Shown in pieces: positions 23,817 through 32,080 of a stretch of DNA of 64,000 nt (positions within the stretch are counted from its first letter, which is position 1; every line of letters starts with the position of its first letter). The stretch comes from Sulfopaludibacter sp035606355 (GTDB taxonomy: Bacteria; Acidobacteriota; Terriglobia; Bryobacterales; Bryobacteraceae), in assembly GCA_035606355.1 (NCBI GenBank), contig DATNFO010000007.1, positions 1 through 64,000 of the forward strand. The letters run 5' to 3'. The position numbers were made by a program, and so were the translations under genes. The notes below the pieces were generated by a model. The model saw only the letters and a list, made by a program, of their open reading frames with translations. It had not been told where the DNA came from and did no database searches.

Positions 23817-23831
23817 ACTAATACGTTAGTA
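23816..23831 (-). promoter_or_regulatory. BlaI/MecI-like operator on the TIGR03435 start codon
   Basis: TACTAA-CGTA-TTAGTA on the minus strand is a 16-base dyad with perfect 6-bp arms; its last base is the A of the ATG at 23816. It resembles BlaI/MecI sites (TACTA-N-TAGTA type). Binding there would block both transcription start and translation entry. Confidence 0.5.
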
Positions 23832-23872
23832 CTAATTAGGAAAAAGTCAATGCGGATTTGGTGCGGAGGCGG

Positions 23873-24703
23873 TCACTTTTTCGCCGGCACTCGCGGCGCG
23901 CACGGTGACAGATGCACCCAGTCCAGAGGATTCACGGGAACTCCGTTGACGTAGAGCGTCCAGTGCAGGTGGGGCGCGTTCGAGCGTCCGGTAGTTCCGA
24001 CGTACCCGATCACGTCACCCTTTTTGACCCTTTCGCCTTCCGCGACGGCGAAGCGGGACATGTGCAGATACATCGATTCGAGGCCCTGCCCGTGATCGAT
24101 GCCGACGGTGTTGCCGTGCAGCGCCCAGGGCCGCACCAACTTCACGACTCCGTCCGCGACTGCATGGATCGGCGTGCCCGCGGCGCCTCGCTGATCGAGG
24201 CCCGTGTGAATATCGCCGGTGGGCTTGCCGTTGAGGTAGCGCTGCACTCCGTAGGGCGACGTCATGCAACTTCGCAACGGCGGAGACAGCGGTTCCGACC
24301 AGAAGCGCGTCGCGGTGACGAGCTTGCGGAACTCGGATGCATCTTCGGATTCGCCGGGCGCCGGCTTTAGCGTGGTGAGAGCCGGCTCGATCACGACGTT
24401 CTGTTTTTTGAAGTGCGCATCGGCGACCGCCACTGTGGCGCTTTCGATGACGGAGCCGCGAGCGTCAAGCAGATCGAGTTTGTAGTCGCCGGGCTTCTCG
24501 TTGGCGGGCACGGGCATCAAACCGAACGGGCCGCCATCCGATTGGGGGAACAGGGGCACGGTGCGCCCGTTCATCGTGGCACTCACCGCGCCCGCGGGAG
24601 CATGAAGGCGCAGCGTGCCGCCCTGCTTCACGATCCGCGGCAACGGGACGGTCTGCGCCCACGCCGCCAGAGCAACCAGGATGACGAAGCCTCGCACGCT
24701 CAT
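23873..24703 (-). CDS. M23 family metallopeptidase (LytM domain), exported
   Basis: 276 aa with a signal peptide (MSVRGFVILVALAAWAQ). The C-terminal half is a LytM/M23 domain with the zinc ligands His166 and Asp170 (HTGLDQRG) and HLH at 245-247. The N-terminal part looks like an Ig-like or beta-rich module. Such enzymes cut peptidoglycan cross-bridges. All catalytic residues are present, so it should be active rather than an EnvC-type activator. Single gene on the minus strand. Confidence 0.9.
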   Translation of the reverse strand: MSVRGFVILVALAAWAQTVPLPRIVKQGGTLRLHAPAGAVSATMNGRTVPLFPQSDGGPFGLMPVPANEKPGDYKLDLLDARGSVIESATVAVADAHFKKQNVVIEPALTTLKPAPGESEDASEFRKLVTATRFWSEPLSPPLRSCMTSPYGVQRYLNGKPTGDIHTGLDQRGAAGTPIHAVADGVVKLVRPWALHGNTVGIDHGQGLESMYLHMSRFAVAEGERVKKGDVIGYVGTTGRSNAPHLHWTLYVNGVPVNPLDWVHLSPCAPRVPAKK

Positions 24704-24760
24704 AGGATAACGTCACGGCCGGTGCGAGGTTCTGGTTTAATCGTGTGGGGAGGAACAAAG

Positions 24761-25198
24761 ATGAAGATGCGGATTCTGATGGTGCTGCTGCTGGTGGCGG
24801 CCGTCGCCGGGGCGCAGACGGATCGCAAGTTTTTGAAATCGAAGATGGCGGCCGAGAGGCATCTGCCGTTCAGCAGCGGAGTGCTGGTAAACGGTACGCT
24901 CTACGTGGCCGGCACCACCGCCGAGCCCGAGAAACTCGCGGCAGGCATGAAGCCCGACGAGGAAGCGCGGAGCATCATGGAGCAGATCAAACAGACCGTG
25001 GAAAGCGCGGGCATGAAGATGGCCGACATGGTCTCTATGCAGGTGTTCTGCACGGACCTGGACCTTTACAACGCATTCAACACCGTATACAGCACGTATT
25101 TCAAAGACAACTATCCGGCGCGTGCATTTGTGGGCACGCCGAAGCTGTTGTTCGGCGCGCATTTCGAGGTGACGGGCATCGCAGTCGCCAAGCGGTAG
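24761..25198 (+). CDS. RidA/YjgF family protein, exported
   Basis: 145 aa. An N-terminal signal (MKMRILMVLLLVAAVAGAQ) precedes a RidA-like domain: LPFSSGVLVNGTLYVAGT, a long EEARSIMEQIKQTVESAG helix, then VFCTDLDLYNAFNTVY and PARAFVGTPKL. Cytoplasmic RidA hydrolyses reactive enamines/imines using an Arg in the RxxV/T motif; here that position reads PARAFVG, consistent with activity. Export is unusual for the family. ATG at 24761 follows GGGGAGGAAC, so the longer upstream frame is rejected. Confidence 0.88.
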   Translation: MKMRILMVLLLVAAVAGAQTDRKFLKSKMAAERHLPFSSGVLVNGTLYVAGTTAEPEKLAAGMKPDEEARSIMEQIKQTVESAGMKMADMVSMQVFCTDLDLYNAFNTVYSTYFKDNYPARAFVGTPKLLFGAHFEVTGIAVAKR

Positions 25199-25203
25199 GC
25201 GGG

Positions 25204-26325
25204 CTATCCGGATGCAGTTTCGGAATTCGGTTCCGTTCCGCAGCTTTGACGAACGACCAGTTCGCAATCCAGAAGAATGTCGCGCGCGGGGGCTTTGCGG
25301 TCCCGGAGACGCTCCAGCATGGCCTTCATGGCGGCGGCTCCTAGTTCTTTGCAGGGTTGGCGCAGCGTGGTCAGGGGAACGGGCAGAAAGGCCGCGTACT
25401 TCACGTCGTTGATTCCCACCATTTTGATCTGTTCGGGAATCTTGATGCCGAGCGTGAGGATATCCTGCATCAGGCGCGCAGCCGTGAAGTCATTGGCGCA
25501 GACAATTCCGTCGGGCTTGACGGCGTCGATGAAGCGGCGGACTTCGCCGGTCTGGTGGTCGCCTACGTCGAGCAGGAACGGCGGTTGCGGCTCCATGTGC
25601 GATCTCCACAGGGCTTCGCGGTAGCCGGCGCAACGTGCGTCCACGGTGGCGGCGGCGCCGGGACGGGATGCGAAGACGACGCGGCGGCAGCCCGCTTCGA
25701 CGAGGTGGCGTGTCATGCGGAAACCGGCGCGGATGTTGTCGATGCCGACCAGATCGTACTTACTGCGGTCGGGGTATCGCGCGAAGCAGCGGTCCACCAG
25801 CACGATCGGGATATTCGCTTCGGCGAAGGCAGCGGCAATGCGGCGATTCACTTCCTCCTGATTCGGCGTGTGTTCGAGCGGCGCGAAGAAGACGCCGGAG
25901 ACTTTGCCGATGAAATAGTGGCACAAGTCTTCTGCCTTCTGCTCGGCGTCGCGGCACTGCGCAGCTTCGGGGCCCCACAGCATGCGATGATGCATCAACT
26001 CGCCGGCGCGGGTGATGCCCGTGGTGACGGGTTCGAAGATCTCGGCTTCGCCGAGGTCGGGCATCAGGATGCCGAAGATGCGGTTGTACTGCAGCGAAGA
26101 GGGCGATGGCAGGGTGGCGCAGACATAGGTGCCCGAGCCGGCTTTTCGCCGCAAGTATCCAAGATCTTCCAGGTCGTGAATGGCGTGGATGATGGTCATG
26201 CGGGAAACGCCGAACCGGGCAACGAGTTTGTCGTCGGAGGGGATCCGTTCGTTGGGTTTGTAGCGGCGTTCCTCGATATCTTTTCTGATCTCATCCCGAA
26301 CGGCGGGATACTTGATGATGGACAC
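25204..26325 (-). CDS. GntR-type HTH regulator with LacI-like sugar-binding domain (AraR-like)
   Basis: About 373 aa. A GntR winged helix (residues 1-70: AVRDEIRKDIEER, RIPSDDKLVARFGVSRMTIIHAIHDLE, GSGTYV) is fused to a periplasmic-binding-protein-like domain of the LacI type (IFGILMPDL, VDRCF, GIVCANDFTAARLMQDIL, LTTLRQP). This is the AraR architecture, used to control sugar catabolism. The GTG at 26325 is chosen over the TTG at 26331, since both lie just after a TATAAT. Divergent from the heme A synthase gene. Confidence 0.85.
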   Translation of the reverse strand: MSIIKYPAVRDEIRKDIEERRYKPNERIPSDDKLVARFGVSRMTIIHAIHDLEDLGYLRRKAGSGTYVCATLPSPSSLQYNRIFGILMPDLGEAEIFEPVTTGITRAGELMHHRMLWGPEAAQCRDAEQKAEDLCHYFIGKVSGVFFAPLEHTPNQEEVNRRIAAAFAEANIPIVLVDRCFARYPDRSKYDLVGIDNIRAGFRMTRHLVEAGCRRVVFASRPGAAATVDARCAGYREALWRSHMEPQPPFLLDVGDHQTGEVRRFIDAVKPDGIVCANDFTAARLMQDILTLGIKIPEQIKMVGINDVKYAAFLPVPLTTLRQPCKELGAAAMKAMLERLRDRKAPARDILLDCELVVRQSCGTEPNSETASG

Positions 26326-26331
26326 GAACAA

Positions 26332-26365
26332 ATTATACAGGCGGGAATAGCGCGCAAGCGTTTGC
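26332..26365 (-). promoter_or_regulatory. Promoter and LacI-like dyad upstream of the GntR/LacI regulator
   Basis: A perfect minus-strand TATAAT (26332-26337) lies six bases from the GTG at 26325, implying a leaderless message. Upstream, GCAAGCGTTTGC (26354-26365) is a 12-base dyad of the AAnCGnTT type bound by LacI-family proteins, here near the -35 position and between divergent genes. Confidence 0.4.
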
Positions 26366-26396
26366 CTGCGTCTTTGATGGGCGAGAGAATAGAAAC

Positions 26397-27335
26397 ATGA
26401 TTGCTAATGCGGCGCCTCCTCCGACGCGGTCGGGGATGGCCGCCAGCGCGGGCTTCGCGCGGTTTGCTTGGGGCGTCCTAGCTTATAACTTTGCTACGGT
26501 GCTTTGGGGCGCGTACGTGCGCGCTACGGGGTCGGGGGCGGGGTGCGGGAATCACTGGCCTTTGTGCAATGGGTCGGTGACGCCGCACGGTGCGTCGATG
26601 CAGACCATCATCGAGTTCACTCACCGGGCGACGAGCGGGGTGGACCTGGTTTTAGTGGCGCTGTTGGTGGCGTGGGCGTTTCGCGCGTTTCCGAAAGGCC
26701 ACGCGGCGCGGTTGGGAGCGGTGCTGTCGGCGGTGTTCCTGATGACTGAGGCGCTGCTGGGGGCGTCGCTGGTGCTGCTGGAGCATGTGGCGAAGAACCA
26801 GTCGCCGGCTCGGGTGTGGTCGCTTTCGTCCCACCTTATTAATACACTGACGCTGCTGGCGTGTTTGGCTTTGACGGCGTGGTGGGGCTCCGGACGACCT
26901 CGCGTGCGGGTGCGGGGCGCAGGTGTGGGCGCGGCGGCGGCTACGCTGGCTTCGGTGATGCTGCTGGGGGTGACGGGGGCAATCGCTGCGCTGGGGGACA
27001 CGCTATTTCCGGTGCAGTCGCTGGCGGCGGGGTTCGCCGAAGATTTCGACACGGCGGCAAACGTGTTTGTGCGGCTGCGAGTGTGGCATCCGGTGATGGC
27101 TGCGGGAGTGGGGGCGTGGCTGCTGTTCTTCGCGGCAGGGAGGTTGGGGCGTGCTCGCGGGGCGGCGATCGCGGTGATGGCGCTGGTGGGAGCGCAGTGG
27201 GCGGCGGGTGTGGTGAACGTGCTGCTACTGGCTCCGGTGTGGATGCAGATGGTCCATCTGCTGCTCGCCGATCTGCTGTGGATTGCGCTGGTGCTTTTGT
27301 GCGCTCGCGTTTTGGCCGTGGAGCCGCAGCTCTAA
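26397..27335 (+). CDS. ctaA: COX15/CtaA family heme A synthase
   Basis: 312-aa polytopic protein with eight hydrophobic helices and four conserved histidine regions: YVRATGSGAGCGNHWPLCNG, EFTHRATSGVD, LSSHLINTLTLLA and RLRVWHPVMAA plus MVHLLLADLLW. It converts heme O to heme A for cytochrome oxidase in the cytoplasmic membrane. Cysteines in GCGNHWPLC match the paired Cys of the family. Oxidase and ctaB genes are not in the window. Third-codon positions are strongly G-rich, as in the following genes. Confidence 0.9.
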   Translation: MIANAAPPPTRSGMAASAGFARFAWGVLAYNFATVLWGAYVRATGSGAGCGNHWPLCNGSVTPHGASMQTIIEFTHRATSGVDLVLVALLVAWAFRAFPKGHAARLGAVLSAVFLMTEALLGASLVLLEHVAKNQSPARVWSLSSHLINTLTLLACLALTAWWGSGRPRVRVRGAGVGAAAATLASVMLLGVTGAIAALGDTLFPVQSLAAGFAEDFDTAANVFVRLRVWHPVMAAGVGAWLLFFAAGRLGRARGAAIAVMALVGAQWAAGVVNVLLLAPVWMQMVHLLLADLLWIALVLLCARVLAVEPQL

Positions 27336-27370
27336 AGTTTGCGGCTGCTTCAGCCGATGAGTACAGCAGA

Positions 27371-27985
27371 ATGCGGTTCATTTGGATTTTGCTGGCTGTT
27401 GCCGCGGCAGGGCAGACGAACGATGCCATGCGGGCGGCGATGGCGCAGCAGCAGGCGGCTGCGCGGATTCAGGCACAATCGGCGGGCGCGAAGTTGATTC
27501 CGTGGGGGCCGGAGCCCGCGCCGGCGGCGAGTGTTGAAGCGGACTGCGACCCGATTGATGCGGCGGTTGTGAATCCTATGATCGAAGCCGCGAGCAAAGC
27601 TTCGGGTGTGCAGGTGAAGCTGCTGCGGGCGGTGATCGAGCGGGAGTCGAGGTATCGTGCGTGCGCGGTTTCCGCGAAAGGCGCGATGGGATTGATGCAG
27701 TTGATGCCCGCGACCGCGGAGCAGTTCGGCGTGACGGACGCTTTCGATGCGAAGGAGAGTATCGATGCCGGCTCCAAGCTGTTGAAGCAGTTGATCGATA
27801 AATATCCGGGGAATTTGCGGCTTGCGCTGGCTGCTTACAATGCGGGGACGGCGGCGGTGGAGGCGGCGAAGGGCGTTCCGGATATCGCGGAGACTCGCGA
27901 TTATGTGAGCGCGATTCTGGAAAAGATAGCGCCTACACGAACTGACCCGCCGAGTACCCCGAAGCCCAAGCCCACTGGAAATTGA
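27371..27985 (+). CDS. Lytic transglycosylase (SLT domain)
   Basis: 204 aa with a signal peptide (MRFIWILLAVAAAGQ). The SLT domain has the catalytic Glu92 in ERESRYRACAVS, the AKGAMGLMQLMPATAEQFG motif and LALAAYNAGTAAVE, so the muramidase active site is complete. It cleaves peptidoglycan glycan chains to 1,6-anhydro ends. The longer upstream frame in this reading phase is a shadow of ctaA. Its last 53 bases overlap the tail of the convergent HI0933 gene. Confidence 0.9.
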   Translation: MRFIWILLAVAAAGQTNDAMRAAMAQQQAAARIQAQSAGAKLIPWGPEPAPAASVEADCDPIDAAVVNPMIEAASKASGVQVKLLRAVIERESRYRACAVSAKGAMGLMQLMPATAEQFGVTDAFDAKESIDAGSKLLKQLIDKYPGNLRLALAAYNAGTAAVEAAKGVPDIAETRDYVSAILEKIAPTRTDPPSTPKPKPTGN

Positions 27986-29108
27986 AGCCGCCGAGATGTC
28001 CGGTGACGTCTACCACCTCGCCGATGAAATAAAGTCCGGGGACTTTGCGCGCTTCGAAGGTTTTGGAGGATAGCTCGGCCGTATTGACGCCGCCGGCGGT
28101 GACCTCCGCTTTTTCGAAACCTTCGGTGCCGGACGGTATCAGCTCCCAGCGATGAATGGCGGCGGAGAGCCGATCGATCTCGCGATCCGAGATGGCGGCA
28201 AGCGGCGAATCCGGCGCGCGGTTGAGGTCGCACCAACGCGCGGCCAGGCGCTTGGGCAGGTGGCGCGTGAGAAAGGAACGCAGATCGATCGGGTCGCCGG
28301 CGGCACGGCGGACGCGGAGAGCTTCGGCGAGCGCAACCTGCGGGAGCAGGTCAATGGTGAGCGGCCGGCCGGGGCTCCAGTAGGAAGACGCCTGTAAGAT
28401 CGCAGGTCCGCTGAGTCCGCGATGGGTGAAGAGCATTTTCTCGCGGAAGGAAGCGGTTCCGGCGGTCGCGATCACGTCGGCGGAGACGCCCGCGAGATCG
28501 GCGAACGACTGAGCGTCGGCGCGGGAAAAGGTAAGGGGCACGAGTGCGGGCCGGCAGGGAAGCACGTCAATGCCGAATTGAGCGGCAACGGTGTAGCCGA
28601 ACGGGGTCGCGCCGATTTTCGGGATGGAAAGACCGCCGGTGGCGACGACGACCGATTGGGCGTCGATTTCGGCATCGGCGGTGGCGACGCGAAAGCCGGG
28701 CGTTATGGCCTTCACCGCGCAGGAGGTACGGATCTCGACGCCTGCGGCGTCACATTCGGTCTGGAGCATCGAAACGATGTCCGCGGCGGAACGGTCGCAG
28801 AAGAGCTGTCCGAGAGTTTTCTCGTGATAGCGAATGCCGTGGCACTCGATGGTCTCGACGAAGTCTCCGGGCGTGTAGCGGGAGAGAGCGGATTTGGCGA
28901 AGTGAGGGTTGGCGGAGAGAAAGTTCTCGGGTCGGGTATGGATGTTGGTGAAGTTGCAGCGGCCGCCGCCGGAGATCAGAATTTTGCGGGCGATGCGGGC
29001 ATTGTGCTCGATGACGATCACGCGGCGGCCACGGCGTCCGGCCTGTATGGCGCACATGAGTCCCGCTGCGCCGGCGCCAAGGATCAGTACGTCGCAGGAA
29101 GCCGCCAT
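27933..29108 (-). CDS. HI0933/YhiN family FAD-dependent oxidoreductase
   Basis: 391 aa. The Rossmann start CDVLILGAGAAGLMCAIQAG, the ISGGGRCNFTN motif (about 45-55), the GGLSIPKIGATPFGY segment and the C-terminal GLYFIGEVVDVTGHLGGFNFQWAWASG are the signature of the HI0933 family. Members bind FAD, and their substrate is unknown. The ATG at 29108 is chosen because the glycine-rich FAD motif begins right after it. Divergent from the DJ-1-like gene with a 34-base gap. Confidence 0.92.
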   Translation of the reverse strand: MAASCDVLILGAGAAGLMCAIQAGRRGRRVIVIEHNARIARKILISGGGRCNFTNIHTRPENFLSANPHFAKSALSRYTPGDFVETIECHGIRYHEKTLGQLFCDRSAADIVSMLQTECDAAGVEIRTSCAVKAITPGFRVATADAEIDAQSVVVATGGLSIPKIGATPFGYTVAAQFGIDVLPCRPALVPLTFSRADAQSFADLAGVSADVIATAGTASFREKMLFTHRGLSGPAILQASSYWSPGRPLTIDLLPQVALAEALRVRRAAGDPIDLRSFLTRHLPKRLAARWCDLNRAPDSPLAAISDREIDRLSAAIHRWELIPSGTEGFEKAEVTAGGVNTAELSSKTFEARKVPGLYFIGEVVDVTGHLGGFNFQWAWASGYSAGQFV

Positions 29109-29142
29109 CGCCTCATTGTGGCAGACTGTGTACGGAGGCCGC

Positions 29143-29715
29143 ATGAGCAAAAAGGTTCTCATCATGACCGGCGACGGCGGTGACAGTTACGAAGTGCTGT
29201 ACGCGTACGATCGCTTTTTGGAGGCGAATTGGGAGCCACTCATTGCTGCGCCGTCACGGCGCCGGCTGCACCTGGTGATCCACGATCGGGAGGCGGGATG
29301 GGAGACGTACGTGGAGCGGCCAGGGTATTGCATCGAGGCAGGCGCGGCGATTACGGCGGTGGCGGCGAAGGAGTTCGCGGCGGTGATCGTAATCGGGGGA
29401 CGGGCTCCGGAATATCTAAGGAACGATGCGAGCGTGCTGTCGCTGATGCGGGAATTCGCCGAACATGACAAGTACATTTGCGCGATCGGGCACGGGATTC
29501 AGGTGCTCATCGCGGCGGGGCTGGTGAAGGGGCGGACGGTGACCTGTCATGCGCACGTGCGGATCGAAGTGGAGCGGAGCGGCGGGATCTACGTGAACAA
29601 GCCGGCCGTGCGGGACCGAAAGCTGGTAACCGCGCAGAGTTGGCGCAGCCATCCGGAGTTTTACCGGGAGTTGTTCGGGTGCCTGATTCCCACAGTTGCC
29701 GCGGAAACGCGGTGA
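29143..29715 (+). CDS. DJ-1/PfpI superfamily protein lacking the nucleophile Cys
   Basis: 190 aa with the DJ-1/PfpI fold: KKVLIMTGDGGDSYEVLYAYD, VIVIGGRAPEYLRND and a nucleophile-elbow region. In PfpI/DJ-1 proteins this reads AICHGPQ; here it reads AIGHGIQVLIAAG, with Gly in place of Cys. The paired Cys two residues earlier (YICAIG) does not align with the nucleophile. It is therefore probably not a Cys protease or deglycase and may have a binding role. ATG at 29143 has a GGAGG site. Confidence 0.82.
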   Translation: MSKKVLIMTGDGGDSYEVLYAYDRFLEANWEPLIAAPSRRRLHLVIHDREAGWETYVERPGYCIEAGAAITAVAAKEFAAVIVIGGRAPEYLRNDASVLSLMREFAEHDKYICAIGHGIQVLIAAGLVKGRTVTCHAHVRIEVERSGGIYVNKPAVRDRKLVTAQSWRSHPEFYRELFGCLIPTVAAETR

Positions 29716-29752
29716 GTTACGCGAGACGAAGCGCAGTGGCGTCGGCGGCGGA

Positions 29753-29840
29753 AGGTAGCGACCGGTCTCCAGACCGGTTGCAGGCGCGCCCGGGCGAACT
29801 TCGTTCGCCTGCGACCGGTCAGGAGACCAGTCGCTACTGG
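29753..29840. repeat. Family B palindromic repeat (full form)
   Basis: An interrupted palindrome of 88 bases. Left arm GGTAGCGACCGGTCTCCAGA plus CCGGTTGCAGGCG; centre CGCCCGGGCGAACTTCGTTCG; right arm CGCCTGCGACCGGTCAGGAG plus ACCAGTCGCTAC. The outer and inner arms pair into a long two-part stem. It lies between the convergent DJ-1-like and penicillin-recognising genes. Confidence 0.85.
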
Positions 29841-29900
29841 ACTCCTGCGAGACGAGCGGCCGGCCGGAAGCGCGGTGAATTAGCCACTGTTTGGGTTGCA

Positions 29901-31181
29901 CTACCGGGAGCAGCAGATTTGGCTTGCTACCAGATTGGCCGGCGTGGTGGGCTGGTTGCCGGCGAAGTAGTTCTTTTCTTCCAGGCGATGGTAGATGTCG
30001 CCCGCGATGCCGGCGGCGAGCGGTCCGATGGCTGGACGTCCGCCCGTGAGTAGAACCACCACGACTAGTTTCTTGTTGCCGAGGTCGTTGAAAGAGCCGA
30101 ACCAGCCGAGATGCGTGTGGTTTTCGCTGCACGTTCCGGTCTTGCCCGCGATGGGTCCGTCTTCGCGAGCGCGGTGTGCCGTGCCGAACTCGACGGCTCC
30201 GCGCATCCCGGGTTTGACTAGCGGGATGAGGGGTGCGATATCCAGGTGGCGCTTTACGCGCGGGGTGAAGTTCTTGGCTTCGGCGGCGGTTTTGGGATAT
30301 TGCAAGTAATATAAGGTGCCGCCGTTGGCGATGGCGCTCATCAGAGCGGCGAGCTGGAGCGGCGTTTGCTGGATCTCTTCGCCGAAGCTGGTGAGCATGC
30401 CGACTCCACCATTCTTCGGCGGGGCGGCGGGGTAGTGGCCTGGCTGTTCGCCGGAGATGTTCAGGCCCGCGTTCTCGCCGTAGCCGAAGAGATGCGCGTA
30501 ATACGCGACCTTCTCGTAACCGAGCTTTTCGCCGAGCGTCGCGAAGTAATAGTTGTTGGAATGGGCGAGGGCGTAGGTCAGGTCCATTTTGCCCAAGCCG
30601 CTGATGCGGAATTTGTTCGATGTGTCGATCAGTTTTTCGCTGAGTGCGGCGAGGGCTACGGAAACCTTCACTGTGGAGCATGGCTGAAACCCGGTGCTCA
30701 GCGCGATTTTCTGATTGACCATCGAGAGGACGCGGCCGGTTTGCGGATCGACGACGACAACTGAGCCGTTATAGGCGCCGAGTGCATCGACGGCGGCGCG
30801 GCGGATATCGAGGTCTTCACCATCGATGTGGTCGCCCTGCGTGGAATCGGCAAACGTGGGCTCGGTCCACGGGCCGCCGCGAATGATGACGGGCGCGGGA
30901 GTAGTGGATCGGGTGGTGGTGGTCGCAATGTCCGGGTTGATGGCAGGCTTGCGGCGAACGGCCGTGCTGGCGTTGTGGATGAGCGCGGAGCGGGGCGTCG
31001 CAGGGTGTGTCGCGGCCGTTGTGGCATGCGCGGCGGTAGTATGAGCCGCGGCGGCGGAACGGTGGCGGCGTTTTTTAGGCGGGGTGCCGGCGGCGGAGCT
31101 AACGGAAGAAAGCAGCGCGAGAATGATTCCGGCGGAAACGGTTCGTAGAACTGAAGACACGGGCAACCTGTACATACGCAC
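29901..31181 (-). CDS. Penicillin-binding transpeptidase-domain protein (class D beta-lactamase-like)
   Basis: 426 aa with a signal/anchor helix (about 8-30), a low-complexity Ala/Thr/His linker (about 38-100) and a transpeptidase domain. The three active-site motifs are present: STVK (169-172), SNN (208-210) and KTGT (347-350). It thus acylates beta-lactam or stem-peptide substrates; the lack of a dimerisation domain makes it a PBP-like or OXA-like enzyme rather than a full high-mass PBP. The start is a GTG at 31181; the ATG two codons later (31175) is equally possible. Confidence 0.88.
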   Translation of the reverse strand: MRMYRLPVSSVLRTVSAGIILALLSSVSSAAGTPPKKRRHRSAAAAHTTAAHATTAATHPATPRSALIHNASTAVRRKPAINPDIATTTTRSTTPAPVIIRGGPWTEPTFADSTQGDHIDGEDLDIRRAAVDALGAYNGSVVVVDPQTGRVLSMVNQKIALSTGFQPCSTVKVSVALAALSEKLIDTSNKFRISGLGKMDLTYALAHSNNYYFATLGEKLGYEKVAYYAHLFGYGENAGLNISGEQPGHYPAAPPKNGGVGMLTSFGEEIQQTPLQLAALMSAIANGGTLYYLQYPKTAAEAKNFTPRVKRHLDIAPLIPLVKPGMRGAVEFGTAHRAREDGPIAGKTGTCSENHTHLGWFGSFNDLGNKKLVVVVLLTGGRPAIGPLAAGIAGDIYHRLEEKNYFAGNQPTTPANLVASQICCSR

Positions 31182-31321
31182 TACACCGGAAGGTGCAACC
31201 GGGGGGACTTTTGCGCCAGAGCTAAAACGAACATCCAGCCGGAGCAGCCGGACAATCCGATTTCATCATTCCCCCAGGAATTCGTCAAGTTATTTTCTTT
31301 TAATTCTACCACTCACGTGCG

Positions 31322-32020
31322 ATGAACTACTCTGAAATCGTGGACCCGTTCATAGTTTTGGAACGAGATATTTTGAGTTGCCGGAAGTGCGAGAGACTGC
31401 GGGCGCACTGTGAGAGCGTGGCGGAGATGAAACGGCGCGCCTACCGCGATTGGGAGTATTGGGGGAAGCCGGTGCCGGCGTTTGGCGACCCGGCGGCGCG
31501 GCTGCTGATTCTGGGACTCGCGCCGGCGGCGCACGGGGCGAATCGAACGGGGCGGATGTTTACGGGGGACCGGTCGGGGGACTGGCTGTATCGGGCACTG
31601 CATCAGACAGGGTTTGCATCGCAGGCGGAGAGCGCACATAGGGACGATGGACTGGAGTTGCTGGACGCGTACATTACGGCGTCGGCGCGGTGTGCTCCGC
31701 CGGAGAACAAGCCGCTGCCGGAGGAAATCCGAAATTGCCGGGAATTCCTGGAGCGTGAGCTGGAAATTCTGCGGAATTTGCGTGTAGTGGTCGCGCTGGG
31801 GAAGATCGCGTTCGACAATTACCTGGATTTATTGAAAGCGCGAGGGGTGATTGGGTCTCGCGCGCCGTATCCGTTTGGTCATGGGGCGGAATACCGGTTC
31901 GCAAAGAAGGAGCCGGTGCTGATCGGGTCGTATCATCCGAGCCAGCAGAACACGTTCACCGGGAAGCTGACGGAGAAGATGTTATTGGACGTCTTCCGGC
32001 GAGCGCGGCGGCTGCTTTGA
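31322..32020 (+). CDS. Uracil-DNA glycosylase family 5 (UDGb)
   Basis: 232 aa. An N-terminal Cys pair (CRKCERL) and downstream cysteines fit the iron-sulphur cluster of family 4/5 UDGs. The motif GLAPAAHGANRTGRMFTGDRSG lacks the GEAPG Glu of family 4 and is diagnostic of family 5, and the C-terminal SYHPSQQNTFTGKLT is the second catalytic motif. It removes uracil and other deaminated bases. ATG at 31322. The photolyase gene follows 153 bases later, forming a DNA repair pair. Confidence 0.9.
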   Translation: MNYSEIVDPFIVLERDILSCRKCERLRAHCESVAEMKRRAYRDWEYWGKPVPAFGDPAARLLILGLAPAAHGANRTGRMFTGDRSGDWLYRALHQTGFASQAESAHRDDGLELLDAYITASARCAPPENKPLPEEIRNCREFLERELEILRNLRVVVALGKIAFDNYLDLLKARGVIGSRAPYPFGHGAEYRFAKKEPVLIGSYHPSQQNTFTGKLTEKMLLDVFRRARRLL

Positions 32021-32080
32021 GCAGTGGTTTTCAGAGGGCGGGGTATTGCAACGGGGGAATAAACGTGAGATAAAAGATGA

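Noticed and set aside
25357..26400. 347-aa open frame on the plus strand
   Set aside because: Antisense to the GntR/LacI regulator (25204-26325); no domain recognised.
20800..26400. oriC with DnaA boxes
   Set aside because: The intergenic gaps in the skew-switch zone are short and hold no TTATNCACA-type boxes or AT-rich repeats, and no dnaA or dnaN gene is near. The skew change is reported, but an origin is not annotated.
29753..29840. Family B copy as a simple intrinsic terminator
   Set aside because: The stem is followed by GCTACTGGACTCC, not a T-run, and the same element occurs upstream of genes as well as between convergent ones.
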